Below, piece by piece: positions 1-7,120 of a stretch of DNA of 43,525 bases (its first letter is position 1; every line of letters starts with the position of its first letter). The DNA lies in NCBI GenBank assembly GCA_017307355.1, contig JAFKFG010000040.1:1-43525 (forward strand), written 5' to 3'. The notes below the pieces were generated by a model. The model made no database searches and had not been told where the DNA came from. It saw nothing but the letters and a program-made list of their open reading frames with translations. The translations under genes and the position numbers were made by a program. Source of the stretch: Alphaproteobacteria bacterium. GTDB taxonomy: Bacteria > Pseudomonadota > Alphaproteobacteria > Micropepsales > Micropepsaceae.

Positions 1-10
1 TGGCCGCGCC

Positions 11-24
11 TTGATCCGGCGCAA
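11..24 (+). promoter_or_regulatory. Imperfect FNR/FixK-type box, distal
   Basis: The sequence TTGATCCGGCGCAA matches the CRP/FNR-family core TTGA-N6-TCAA at 7 of 8 fixed positions. Its centre (17.5) lies 61.5 bases before the predicted start of the SDR transcript, a classic upstream activator position, and exactly 20 bases (about two helical turns) before the perfect box at 31-44. It could instead serve a divergent gene to the left of the window, which cannot be seen. Confidence 0.45.
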
Positions 25-30
25 GCGGTC

Positions 31-44
31 TTGATTCGGATCAA
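31..44 (+). promoter_or_regulatory. FNR/FixK box before the SDR gene
   Basis: TTGATTCGGATCAA is a perfect palindrome matching the FNR/FixK consensus TTGAT-N4-ATCAA. Its centre is 41.5 bases before base 79, the standard class II activator position. That the regulator is an oxygen-responsive FNR or FixK protein is inferred from the consensus; other CRP/FNR-family members share it. Confidence 0.75.
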
Positions 45-65
45 AGTTTGCTGCGTTAGGCGGAC

Positions 66-71
66 TAGAAT
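66..71 (+). promoter_or_regulatory. -10 element of the SDR promoter
   Basis: TAGAAT differs from TATAAT at one position. A transcript starting about 7 bases after it would begin at 78-79, which is the ATG of the SDR gene. No usable -35 hexamer is present, as expected of a class II activator-dependent promoter. Confidence 0.6.
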
Positions 72-78
72 TGTTTTT

Positions 79-837
79 ATGAGGCTCTTGAAAAAAGTCG
101 CGATCGTTACGGGTGGGTCCTTGGGGATCGGTCGGGCGATCGTTCGGCGAATGTGCCAGGAAGGAGCTCAGGTCGCGGTCTTGGACGTGCTTGACGTCGA
201 GGGAGCTGCATTGGAGCGCGAATTTCACGGGCGAGGCGTCAAATATTGGCATTGCGATGTTTCCAGGGAGACGGAAGTAGCGGAGGTCTTCGCGGCTGCA
301 GAGAAGTTATTTGGCCGCCTCGATATCGTGGTCAATAATGCCGGCATATCGGGTATCAACAAGCCGACGCATGAAGTGACCGAGGCGGAGTGGGACAGGG
401 TACAATCTGTCAACGTGAAAGGGGTCTTTTTCGGCACCAAACATGCCATCGGCCATATGCGGAGGTCCGGAGGCGGCAGCATAATCAATTTATCGTCGAT
501 CTACGGGTTGATCGGGGCACCGGATGTGCCGCCCTATCACGCCGCAAAGGGCGCGGTACGGCTTATGACCAAGACCGACGCATTGCTTTATGCGCCCGAT
601 AAGATTCGCGTCAATTCGATCCACCCTGGCTTTATCTGGACACCCATGGTGGAGAAGCATCTGGCCTCACTAGGGGATCTTGTGCAGGCACGAAAGGCGG
701 CCGACGCTTTGCATCCACTGGGGCATATCGGTGAAGTCGACGATATCGCATGGGGCGCTGTGTATTTGGCCTCGGACGAGGCCAAATTTGTCACTGGGGC
801 CGAGTTGGTGATTGATGGCGGATATACCGCTCGATAA
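79..837 (+). CDS. SDR-family oxidoreductase
   Basis: A 252-residue classical short-chain dehydrogenase/reductase, a cytoplasmic NAD(P)(H)-dependent oxidoreductase with unknown substrate. Visible motifs are the Rossmann glycine motif TGGSLGIG (residues 11-18), NNAG (86-89), catalytic Ser140, and YHAAK supplying Tyr153 and Lys157. The C-terminus GAELVIDGGY is typical of the glucose/3-oxoacyl reductase-like branch. An upstream in-frame start at 31 would add 16 residues unlike the family and would put the FNR box inside the gene, so ATG 79 is chosen. There is no Shine-Dalgarno sequence before this ATG and the predicted transcript starts at it, so translation may be leaderless. It is convergent with mgtA, 95 bases away. 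The family is certain, the substrate is not. Confidence 0.93.
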   Translation: MRLLKKVAIVTGGSLGIGRAIVRRMCQEGAQVAVLDVLDVEGAALEREFHGRGVKYWHCDVSRETEVAEVFAAAEKLFGRLDIVVNNAGISGINKPTHEVTEAEWDRVQSVNVKGVFFGTKHAIGHMRRSGGGSIINLSSIYGLIGAPDVPPYHAAKGAVRLMTKTDALLYAPDKIRVNSIHPGFIWTPMVEKHLASLGDLVQARKAADALHPLGHIGEVDDIAWGAVYLASDEAKFVTGAELVIDGGYTAR

Positions 838-932
838 TCGCTTCCAGCGCGTGCTGCTTCCGCTGCTGATATGAGGTTTTATTTCGCGGGTAGAAAATAG
901 TGGCCTGGCGGGGAGTTCGTGGATGGAACTCT

Positions 933-3539
933 CTATACGCCCCAACGCCGCATGAACCAGGTTTTCACCAAATGCGTTAGCGCCGCGTAGCTCAGCAAAA
1001 AACCGATGATTATCGGCCAATAGAGCAGCGGCAACGACCTGAAACCCAGCGCTCCAGCGAAGGGGCTGAAAGGGAGGGCGACGGCTATAGCGCAGACCAA
1101 GATGGTGCTCAGAATTAGTGGAGTGCTCGCGCGGCTTTGGATGAATGGGATCTTGGCTGTTCGAATGATGTGAATAATTAGAGTTTGCGTCAGGACTGAC
1201 TCAACGAACCAACCGGTCTGGAAGAGTGCTGCGTTGTTCCACCCGTTAAACACATAAAGCATCGTAAAGTAAGTCGCATAGTCGAATATGGAACTCATGG
1301 GCCCAATGAAGATCATAAAGCGTGTGATATTGCCGATTTCCCACTTTCGCGGCTGCGCAAGATATTCCGGATCAACTGTGTCGGTCGGGATCGTCGTCTG
1401 GGAAAAGTCATAGAGCAGGTTATTGGCCAAGACCTGCAGTGGGGCCATCGGGAGGAATGGGAGGAGGACTGAGGCACCGATGACGCTGAGCATGTTCCCA
1501 AAATTCGAGCTTGCCCCCATTTTTATGTATTTGGTTATATTGCCGAATACGCGACGGCCTTCCAACACGCCTTCCTGAAGCACGCCAAGGCTCTTCTCCA
1601 ATAGAATAATGTCGGCCGACTCCTTGGCGATATCGACTGCCGTGTCGACGGATATTCCGACATCCGCCGCTTTGAGTGCCGGCCCGTCGTTAATTCCATC
1701 ACCCAGAAAACCCGTAACATGACCTCGCCGCTGCAGCGCGGCGATCACTCTTGCTTTCTGCGCCGGTGACACTTTGGCAAAGACTTGCGCATTTTCTGCG
1801 AGATTCTCCAGTTCCTTATCGGTAAGAGAATCGACTTCCGCCCCGAGGACTAGGCGGTCGATCTTTAGTCCCACATCGTAGCAAACCTTTCGTGTGACAA
1901 GGTCGTTATCGCCCGTCAATATCTTAATCTCGATGCCACTGGTTTGAAGTGACGCGATGGCAGCTTTGGTCGTTTCCTTCGGTGGGTCGAGAAACGCCAC
2001 GTAACCCTGGAGCGTCATTCCAGTCTCGTCGGAAAAATCAATGCATGTGCGGTTGTCGCTGAATGATCGACAGGCTACTGCGATGACGCGGAAGCCGTCT
2101 CGATTGAGACGGTCAGTTATTTTTCGCACGTTGGACAGATGGCTGGCGTTTAGCTCTTCAATGCGCTCACCCAATTGATAATGCGAACAGACGGAAAATA
2201 CCTCTTCGATGGCCCCTTTGCAGATCAGAAATGGATTCTCACCGGCCGACTGAACCAGCACGGATAGTCGGCGGCGAGTATAGTCGAAAGGTATCTCGTC
2301 GAGCTTCTTGTATCCCTCCGAATCGGCCCTGCGCCCTTCCTGCTTCATATGTTCGAGGACTGCCTCGTCCATCAGATTGCGCAGGCCGCTCTGAAAATAG
2401 CTGTTCAAATAGGCATAATCCAAGACACGCTCGTCCTCGCGCCCTTCGACATCCACGTGTAGCTTCACAATCACTCGGTCTTGGGTGAGCGTCCCGGTCT
2501 TGTCTGTGCATAGAACGTCCATGGCTCCAAAGTTCTGAATTGCATCCAGCCGCTTCACGATCACGCGCCGTTTCGACATTGCGATTGCACCTTGCGCAAG
2601 GTTGACTGTCACAATCATCGGCAGCATCTCGGGTGTCAGCCCCACAGCAACGGCGACGGCAAAGAATAGAGCTTCGAGCCAATTGTGTTTGGTGAAGCCA
2701 TTGATCAGAAATACGAGGGGGGTCATCACCAGGATGAGACGGATCATCAACCAAACAAAGCTGTTGATTCCTTTGTCGAAGCTTGTGATGCCATCCGCAG
2801 CGGCGACCCTGTCTGCAATCTGCCCGAAATAGGTCGAACGGCCCGTATGGACAATCAGGCCGGTGCCGAATCCGCTGGTGACATTGGAGCCCATGAAACA
2901 GAGATTGGGTATGTCAAATGGGGCGTCATAAACTTTCGCTATATTTCCGCACTGCTTCTCCGCAGGCATCGCCTCGCCCGTCAGCGCCGATTGGTTTATG
3001 TAAAGATCCTTGGCTTCCAAGAGGCGAAGATCGGCGGGAATAAGATCGCCGGCTGTCACTCGCACGATATCGCCTGGCACAAGCTCGTCGAGCGGCAATT
3101 CGATGAAGCCGTCTTTCCCAGCCCATTGTGCGCTTTGCCGACGTGTGGAAACCTTTACGCTGACCATCTGAGCAAGTTTGGCTGCAGCGGCACTGGATCG
3201 GTGTTCCTGTACAAACCCCAACCCCACACTCAAAGCCACCATTGTGGCGATCAATATCGCAGACCGGATATCGGACAGTACCCAGGAAGCAATCGCCAAA
3301 ACCAGCAACATGGCGTTCAGGGGATTCTTCAGCCTGCGCCAGAGTTCGAGTATTATCGGTTCCTTCTGCTGCCTGGCGATTTGATTGGGACCGTAGCGCT
3401 TTAAGCGTTCTGCGGCTGCGCTTTGCGAAAGACCCTCCCTCGGTGCGGAAAGGCGGCGACAGGCTGCGTCAGCCTCCTCGTGAGCCAAATCGATGAGATC
3501 CCCCAGCGCGCTCGAAGCCTGCCTTGGTAGAGCATCCAT
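933..3539 (-). CDS. mgtA: Magnesium-translocating P-type ATPase
   Basis: An 868-residue P3B-type ATPase of the MgtA/MgtB family, which imports Mg2+ across the inner membrane at the expense of ATP. The order is cytoplasmic N-terminus, first membrane pair, actuator domain with LTGEAMPAEK, then the phosphorylation motif DKTGTLTQD (Asp about residue 346), the hinge motif GDGINDGPALKAADVGIS, the AKESADIILLEKSL segment, and several C-terminal membrane helices. Length fits the family. A GTG at 3551 is also in frame, but ATG 3539 lies about 18 bases after the predicted transcription start. No riboswitch-length leader fits before it; instead an FNR/FixK box sits upstream, so low oxygen rather than Mg2+ starvation alone may control it. 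GC content is lower than in the genes after 5 kb. Confidence 0.93.
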   Translation of the reverse strand: MDALPRQASSALGDLIDLAHEEADAACRRLSAPREGLSQSAAAERLKRYGPNQIARQQKEPIILELWRRLKNPLNAMLLVLAIASWVLSDIRSAILIATMVALSVGLGFVQEHRSSAAAAKLAQMVSVKVSTRRQSAQWAGKDGFIELPLDELVPGDIVRVTAGDLIPADLRLLEAKDLYINQSALTGEAMPAEKQCGNIAKVYDAPFDIPNLCFMGSNVTSGFGTGLIVHTGRSTYFGQIADRVAAADGITSFDKGINSFVWLMIRLILVMTPLVFLINGFTKHNWLEALFFAVAVAVGLTPEMLPMIVTVNLAQGAIAMSKRRVIVKRLDAIQNFGAMDVLCTDKTGTLTQDRVIVKLHVDVEGREDERVLDYAYLNSYFQSGLRNLMDEAVLEHMKQEGRRADSEGYKKLDEIPFDYTRRRLSVLVQSAGENPFLICKGAIEEVFSVCSHYQLGERIEELNASHLSNVRKITDRLNRDGFRVIAVACRSFSDNRTCIDFSDETGMTLQGYVAFLDPPKETTKAAIASLQTSGIEIKILTGDNDLVTRKVCYDVGLKIDRLVLGAEVDSLTDKELENLAENAQVFAKVSPAQKARVIAALQRRGHVTGFLGDGINDGPALKAADVGISVDTAVDIAKESADIILLEKSLGVLQEGVLEGRRVFGNITKYIKMGASSNFGNMLSVIGASVLLPFLPMAPLQVLANNLLYDFSQTTIPTDTVDPEYLAQPRKWEIGNITRFMIFIGPMSSIFDYATYFTMLYVFNGWNNAALFQTGWFVESVLTQTLIIHIIRTAKIPFIQSRASTPLILSTILVCAIAVALPFSPFAGALGFRSLPLLYWPIIIGFLLSYAALTHLVKTWFMRRWGV

Positions 3540-3563
3540 CTCAAGTTCCACCCCAAAATCAGC

Positions 3564-3569
3564 AGATTA
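3564..3569 (-). promoter_or_regulatory. -10-like element of the mgtA promoter
   Basis: Read on the minus strand this is TAATCT, four of six matches to TATAAT. It predicts a start near 3557, about 42 bases from the centre of the FNR/FixK box, and an untranslated leader of about 18 bases before ATG 3539. Confidence 0.45.
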
Positions 3570-3592
3570 GGTCAACGCGGAAGCTGGAAGGG

Positions 3593-3606
3593 TTGATTTC
3601 GATCAA
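3593..3606 (-). promoter_or_regulatory. FNR/FixK box before mgtA
   Basis: TTGATTTCGATCAA (plus strand) is a perfect TTGAT-N4-ATCAA palindrome. Its centre (3599.5) lies about 42 bases upstream of the start predicted from the -10-like hexamer at 3564-3569, the same geometry as the SDR promoter. Confidence 0.72.
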
Positions 3607-3854
3607 CAGCTCGTTCGCGCCACAGCGCGGAAATTCGCAATCTCATTCCGGACAAAGCGGCGCCGTCAAGATGATGAATATGTATCTGCTCATTAGGAGC
3701 GGAGAGCTTCGATTTTTTTTGCGAGGGGCGCAGCAACGCGAAGCTTCTTTGGGATCGCGCAAGGGCTGCTTGATGCCGGGGATCGTGGAAGCGGAGATAA
3801 TTTGGCCAGAATTGCCGCTGCTTCAAATTCCATCTTGATCTGGCGGCACTTCTC

Positions 3855-4499
3855 CTACGGATGAATGAGCTCTCCAAAGAGGGTGTGCGGCTGTTCCATC
3901 TTCGGCGCGTCATGACCCTCTTGGAAATGGCTTCCTTCCGATACGATCCAAACAATATTGGGTTCTTTGCGCGAGCCGCCGGCGATCTGTCCCGCGGGCT
4001 CGCCGACGATGATTGGTGCAACGACTTTAATCGATGGAGGAAATCGGAGAACTGCCAAGCCTTCCGGCGTGTTCAACCAGTCCTGCACCAACCCGATCCA
4101 GCATGTGCCCAGACCAAATTCGGTGGCCTTAAGCATCAGATTTTGTGCGGCCATAGCGCTGTCTTCGATGCACCACTTTTCCCGCTCCGGCGCGCCAATG
4201 GCAATTAAGACCGGCGCTCCGTGAAGCAAATGATATTCTGGATCACTCAAAAGTTTATGGATTTCCGGATTACGAATGCCTTGGGGATCGCTTTTCAGAA
4301 TCCGGGCCTTGGATTTGGTCTCGATCGCTTGCAGCACCAAAGGATCGGTGACAACGGCAAAGCGCCAAGGTTGGCGGTTCATCGCACTGGGTGCCCAGAT
4401 TGCGGCGCCAATCAACGTGCGCAGATCCTCCTTGGAGATCGCCGCCTGGCTGAACTGCCGGACAGCACGGCGCTCCATTATCGCTACCCAGAGTTCCAT
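3855..4499 (-). CDS. Nitroreductase family protein
   Basis: A 214-residue flavin-dependent nitroreductase-fold protein. The N-terminus is diagnostic: MERRAVRQFSQAAISKEDL followed by WAPSAMNRQPWRF, the FMN phosphate and ring binding segment, and the later GLGTCWIGL segment matches the second FMN-binding stretch. Such enzymes reduce nitro compounds or quinones with NAD(P)H; the substrate cannot be told. ATG 4499 has a strong GGAGG Shine-Dalgarno about 6 bases upstream. A degenerate FNR/FixK-like box precedes it at the same spacing as those of the SDR and mgtA genes. Nitroreductases are frequent members of low-oxygen regulons, which supports a shared control. Confidence 0.9.
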   Translation of the reverse strand: MELWVAIMERRAVRQFSQAAISKEDLRTLIGAAIWAPSAMNRQPWRFAVVTDPLVLQAIETKSKARILKSDPQGIRNPEIHKLLSDPEYHLLHGAPVLIAIGAPEREKWCIEDSAMAAQNLMLKATEFGLGTCWIGLVQDWLNTPEGLAVLRFPPSIKVVAPIIVGEPAGQIAGGSRKEPNIVWIVSEGSHFQEGHDAPKMEQPHTLFGELIHP

Positions 4500-5131
4500 T
4501 GATCGCCTCCAAAAAATTCACAGTATCCAAGTTGGAGAAATCGCAGTTTGCGTAGGCTCAAATGGACTGCGGTGGGCTGGGCGAATTCTTTGCTGCGCCG
4601 GGGCGGCTGCCCCCTCGCGATTGGACCGGTGGCCAAATTGCGTCAGCGATTGCCTATTCTCTTCATGGCGCGAAGCACAGAGCTGGCACAGTCCGCATTA
4701 AGCGACGGGTACACCCTTAGGTCTGTCAGGCTTTGTCACGTTCCTGGGCCAGAAAAAATTTGAGGCGATAATTACTGTGCCGACCTGAAACCGGGCCTTT
4801 AGGGGCCTGAAAATCGATCTGGAAAGGTCGCCGGTCCGATCTTTTGAGACGCGATTTCTGAAAGATACGGCCTTTTGAAACATCCTTAGCGGCTAAGGAT
4901 GGCCCATGCCCGGCTAAGCCCTTGTATTTGTTATGGGCATCATCCGGTCTTTTGCGGCGGCCAACAAATTTCGCGGCCATCACAAAATCAACATTCCCCG
5001 GCCTCCAGCGGGTATCCGGGTATAGACATCGGCATTTGCCGACCGGCAACAAACTGCGCGGGCGGCACAAAGATGGTAAAAACCGCGCTTACCATTCCAC
5101 CGGTTTGGGTTCCGGCCGAAGAAGAATTCGT
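4500..5131. other. Long intergenic region with a hairpin
   Basis: About 630 bases between the divergent nitroreductase and coiled-coil protein genes with no convincing coding sequence on either strand. Besides the nitroreductase promoter it holds a 9-bp inverted repeat at 4882-4900 (ATCCTTAGC and GCTAAGGAT around a single G), with no T-run after it. Composition changes across this stretch, from the AT-richer island on the left to the GC-rich chromosome on the right, so it may be a junction. Confidence 0.4.
4548..4561 (-). promoter_or_regulatory. Degenerate FNR/FixK-like box before the nitroreductase gene
   Basis: On the minus strand the site reads TTGAGCCTACGCAA, 7 of 8 fixed positions of TTGA-N6-TCAA. 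Its centre (4554.5) is 41.5 bases upstream of 4513, which in turn lies 7 bases after a weak -10-like TACTGT at 4525-4520. The leader before ATG 4499 would be about 13 bases. The match alone is weak; the shared geometry is what supports it. Confidence 0.4.
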
Positions 5132-5827
5132 ATGGTGCAGGGTCGCATAGAAATGTCGTCGGCCGAGCAGCTGGTGGAGCTGCGCAAGGCGCGCGACCGT
5201 TACAAGGCGCTCGCGGATCGCTTCCGGGAGGAGGGCGACGCGCTGGCCAGCCAGTTCGAGAGCGAAGGCGATCCGCTCATCGTCATGCAGGAAAAGCTGA
5301 AGCACGAGCGCGATGCACTGCGCATCGCCAACGCTTACGAGAAAAGCATCGCCAATATCGAGGCCAGCAGCAGCTTGATGCAGCAGGCGCAAACTTCCCA
5401 GCGGAGCGCAGGAAGCATCGGCACCAGGTTGATCGTGTTGGCGCTGGTTTTGATCGCGGTGGGCGGGGCGGGATTGGCCGTCGCTTATCCCGGACTCTAT
5501 CGGCAGGCGCTGGCTTATATTCCGAGCGGCGCCAGCATTCGCGAGTATTTCGTGCCCGCCCGGCCGGTGGTGACCTTCGATGACGGCGCGCCATCCTCTG
5601 CTCCCGCGCCGCGGCCGCCTGCCGCCACGGTGGAGCCGCGCACGGCGATCGCGCCTCGGCCCGTTGTCGCGCCTGTTCCGGCGAAGAAGCCGCCCGTCCG
5701 TTCCACACAAAAAGCAGCTTCGGCACCCGATGTTTCGTCTCACGAGGGTGATTTTTCCGCCAAAGTCCTGCAGCCGGACGGCACGCTCAAAGAGCAGATC
5801 TTTTCCGCCAAGCCGCGGCGTCGATAG
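5132..5827 (+). CDS. Single-pass membrane protein with coiled coil and Pro/Ala-rich tail
   Basis: A 231-residue protein of no family I recognise. From the N-terminus: a charged, helical, probably coiled-coil region of about 95 residues rich in Glu, Arg and Lys; one hydrophobic segment (LIVLALVLIAVGGAGLAVAY, about residues 109-128); then a linker and a disordered Pro/Ala/Val-rich segment (about residues 150-195), ending in a basic tail. Topology is probably cytoplasmic coiled coil with a periplasmic tail, but orientation is inferred. ATG 5132 follows a GAAGAA-like Shine-Dalgarno; ATG 5153 is an alternative start. A much longer upstream open frame exists but is arginine-rich and lacks natural sequence character. 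Confidence 0.75.
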   Translation: MVQGRIEMSSAEQLVELRKARDRYKALADRFREEGDALASQFESEGDPLIVMQEKLKHERDALRIANAYEKSIANIEASSSLMQQAQTSQRSAGSIGTRLIVLALVLIAVGGAGLAVAYPGLYRQALAYIPSGASIREYFVPARPVVTFDDGAPSSAPAPRPPAATVEPRTAIAPRPVVAPVPAKKPPVRSTQKAASAPDVSSHEGDFSAKVLQPDGTLKEQIFSAKPRRR

Positions 5828-5846
5828 CGCGTTGCCACAAAGAAAA

Positions 5847-5870
5847 AGGGCAGCGCTTGCGCGCCGCCCT
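5847..5870 (-). terminator. Intrinsic terminator of the DUF1993 gene
   Basis: An inverted repeat (AGGGCAGCGC and GCGCCGCCCT around TTGC, one mismatch) is followed on the minus strand by TTTTTCTTTG. It lies 26 bases after the DUF1993 stop codon. On the plus strand the T-run is weaker, so it may work less well for the upstream coiled-coil gene. Confidence 0.75.
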
Positions 5871-5896
5871 TGATTTTCGCGCGGGGTTTCCGGCGC

Positions 5897-6406
5897 TTAT
5901 TTCTGGCCGCCCAGGAAATCCTGCTTGCCCAGGGCGACGCCCTTGTTGCGCAGGATGTCGTAGCCGGTGGTGATGTGGAAATAGACGTTGGGAAGGACCC
6001 AATTGTTCAGATAGTCCTTGCCGTTGAAATGAAATTCGGCTTGCGGGAATTTCAGATGGATGGCGCGGTCTTCGGCGCCCGCGAATTTCGCCGCATCCAG
6101 GCTCTTCAGATAGGCAATCGTCTTGGCCAGCCGCGCCTTGAGCTGTTCGACGGTGGTTTCATTGTCTTCATAAGTGGGAATTTCCACGCCGGCCAGGCGC
6201 GCGGCGCCGCCCTTGGCCATGTCGGTGGCGATGCGCACCTGCGCCGTCAGCGGCAGCATGTCGGGCGCGAGGCGAAGTTCGAGATAGGAATTGACGTCCT
6301 CGCCTTTTTCCTTGGCATGCGCCTCGGCCTTGGTGAGGACCGAGTGGAAGCTGCCCAGCATATGGGCCAGCGGCGGCACGGACGCGTCATAGATCGTAAA
6401 GGCCAA
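5897..6406 (-). CDS. DUF1993 family protein
   Basis: A 169-residue protein that I recognise as DUF1993, a predicted four-helix-bundle family related to the DinB fold, with no established function. Features supporting this are the opening AFTIYDASVPPLAHMLGSF, LAPDMLPLTAQVRIATDMAK, LARLAGVEIP-like wording (RLAGVEIPTYEDNE), and the end FHITTGYDILRNKGVALGK followed by DFLGGQK. It is predicted cytoplasmic. The start is TTG at 6406 with GGGAG about 8 bases upstream; no ATG occurs near it. It is a single-gene unit with its own terminator, convergent with the coiled-coil gene. Confidence 0.9.
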   Translation of the reverse strand: MAFTIYDASVPPLAHMLGSFHSVLTKAEAHAKEKGEDVNSYLELRLAPDMLPLTAQVRIATDMAKGGAARLAGVEIPTYEDNETTVEQLKARLAKTIAYLKSLDAAKFAGAEDRAIHLKFPQAEFHFNGKDYLNNWVLPNVYFHITTGYDILRNKGVALGKQDFLGGQK

Positions 6407-6514
6407 AGGTATCTCCCTGATGGATTTTATGCAGGCGGGACTTGACCGCGAAACGGCATTGCAATCAAGCAGAAGATCGGCCTATCAAAGCCCTGTATCC
6501 GTCAAGGTTTTGCC

Positions 6515-6757
6515 ATGAGCGACACACTTCCCGACCGGCTTTCCACCGATCCCAAAAGCCCCTTCCATAATGCCGAGCTTCTGGAGCGGGGCGTGGGCAT
6601 TCGCTTCAACGGCGTGGAACGCACCAATGTCGAGGAATATTGCGTCAGTGAAGGCTGGGTCCGGCTGGCAGTGGGCAAGACCGTGGACCGCAACGGCAAC
6701 GCCATGACGGTCAAATATAAGGGAACCGTCGAGCCCTATCTGCGCACGCCGGAGTAA
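6515..6757 (+). CDS. DUF3297 family protein
   Basis: An 80-residue protein matching the small DUF3297 family of proteobacteria, recognisable from DRLSTDPKSPFHNAELLERG at the N-terminus and the SEGWVRLAVGKTVDRNGNAM core. Function is unknown; the protein is soluble and has no signal peptide. It starts at ATG 6515 with an AAGG Shine-Dalgarno and is divergent from the DUF1993 gene (108 bases between starts). Confidence 0.9.
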   Translation: MSDTLPDRLSTDPKSPFHNAELLERGVGIRFNGVERTNVEEYCVSEGWVRLAVGKTVDRNGNAMTVKYKGTVEPYLRTPE

Positions 6758-6882
6758 CACCGCTTTTCCACGATTTTTCGGGATCGCCGGATTCGAACCC
6801 TCGGCCCGTTGAAGCTTTGTCCATGCCGCTTCGGGAGATGGCGGCGCGGGCGGAGCGAGGGGCTGTTCGAACGGAGAACAGC

Positions 6883-7038
6883 ATGTCCAAAAAAGATGCG
6901 GCAAGGCCAGCCTTGCGCAAGATCGGCCTTGTCCTGGCTTTGACGGCGGTCCTGCCGGCCCTGGCCGGGTGTGTGGTCGTGCCGGAGCGGGGCTGGCATC
7001 ACGGCTATTGGTATGCGGGCCACTGGCATTACCGCTGA
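6883..7038 (+). CDS. Small lipoprotein, His/Trp/Tyr-rich
   Basis: A 51-residue precursor. A basic N-terminus (SKKDAARPALRK) and hydrophobic stretch lead to a lipobox LAGC, so signal peptidase II would cleave before Cys and leave a very short lipidated peptide ending in HHGYWYAGHWHYR. The start is ATG 6883 with CGGAG upstream; a longer frame from 6817 would bury the signal peptide. A strong terminator follows at once. I do not recognise a named family; similar aromatic-rich micro-lipoproteins are common in alphaproteobacteria and have no assigned role. Confidence 0.75.
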   Translation: MSKKDAARPALRKIGLVLALTAVLPALAGCVVVPERGWHHGYWYAGHWHYR

Positions 7039-7052
7039 GCGGATGACGGAGG

Positions 7053-7077
7053 GGCCCGGTGCTGAACCGGGCCTTTT
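7053..7077 (+). terminator. Intrinsic terminator after the small lipoprotein gene
   Basis: A perfect 8-bp stem (GGCCCGGT and ACCGGGCC) with a 5-base loop is followed by TTTT, 14 bases after the stop codon. Confidence 0.85.
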
Positions 7078-7120
7078 CCCATTTGCCGTTCCGCGCGGGG
7101 GCGACTAAACCCGGGAGCGC

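Larger units (their letters stand above)
3540..3854. other. Intergenic region between mgtA and the nitroreductase gene
   Basis: About 315 bases without a convincing gene. It holds the mgtA promoter in its left part (3557-3606). The rest (3607-3854) contains a run of eight T near 3713-3720 but no hairpin I would call a terminator for the nitroreductase gene, and the short open frames here have no recognisable product. Confidence 0.5.

Noticed and set aside
4684..4697. A sigma-54-like sequence (TGGCACAGTCCGCATT)
   Set aside because: The GG and GC dinucleotides are separated by 8 bases, not the required 10.
4922..5131. N-terminal extension of the coiled-coil protein by 70 residues
   Set aside because: The extension is Arg-rich with unnatural composition and lies in the intergenic stretch; ATG 5132 with a GAAGAA ribosome site fits better.
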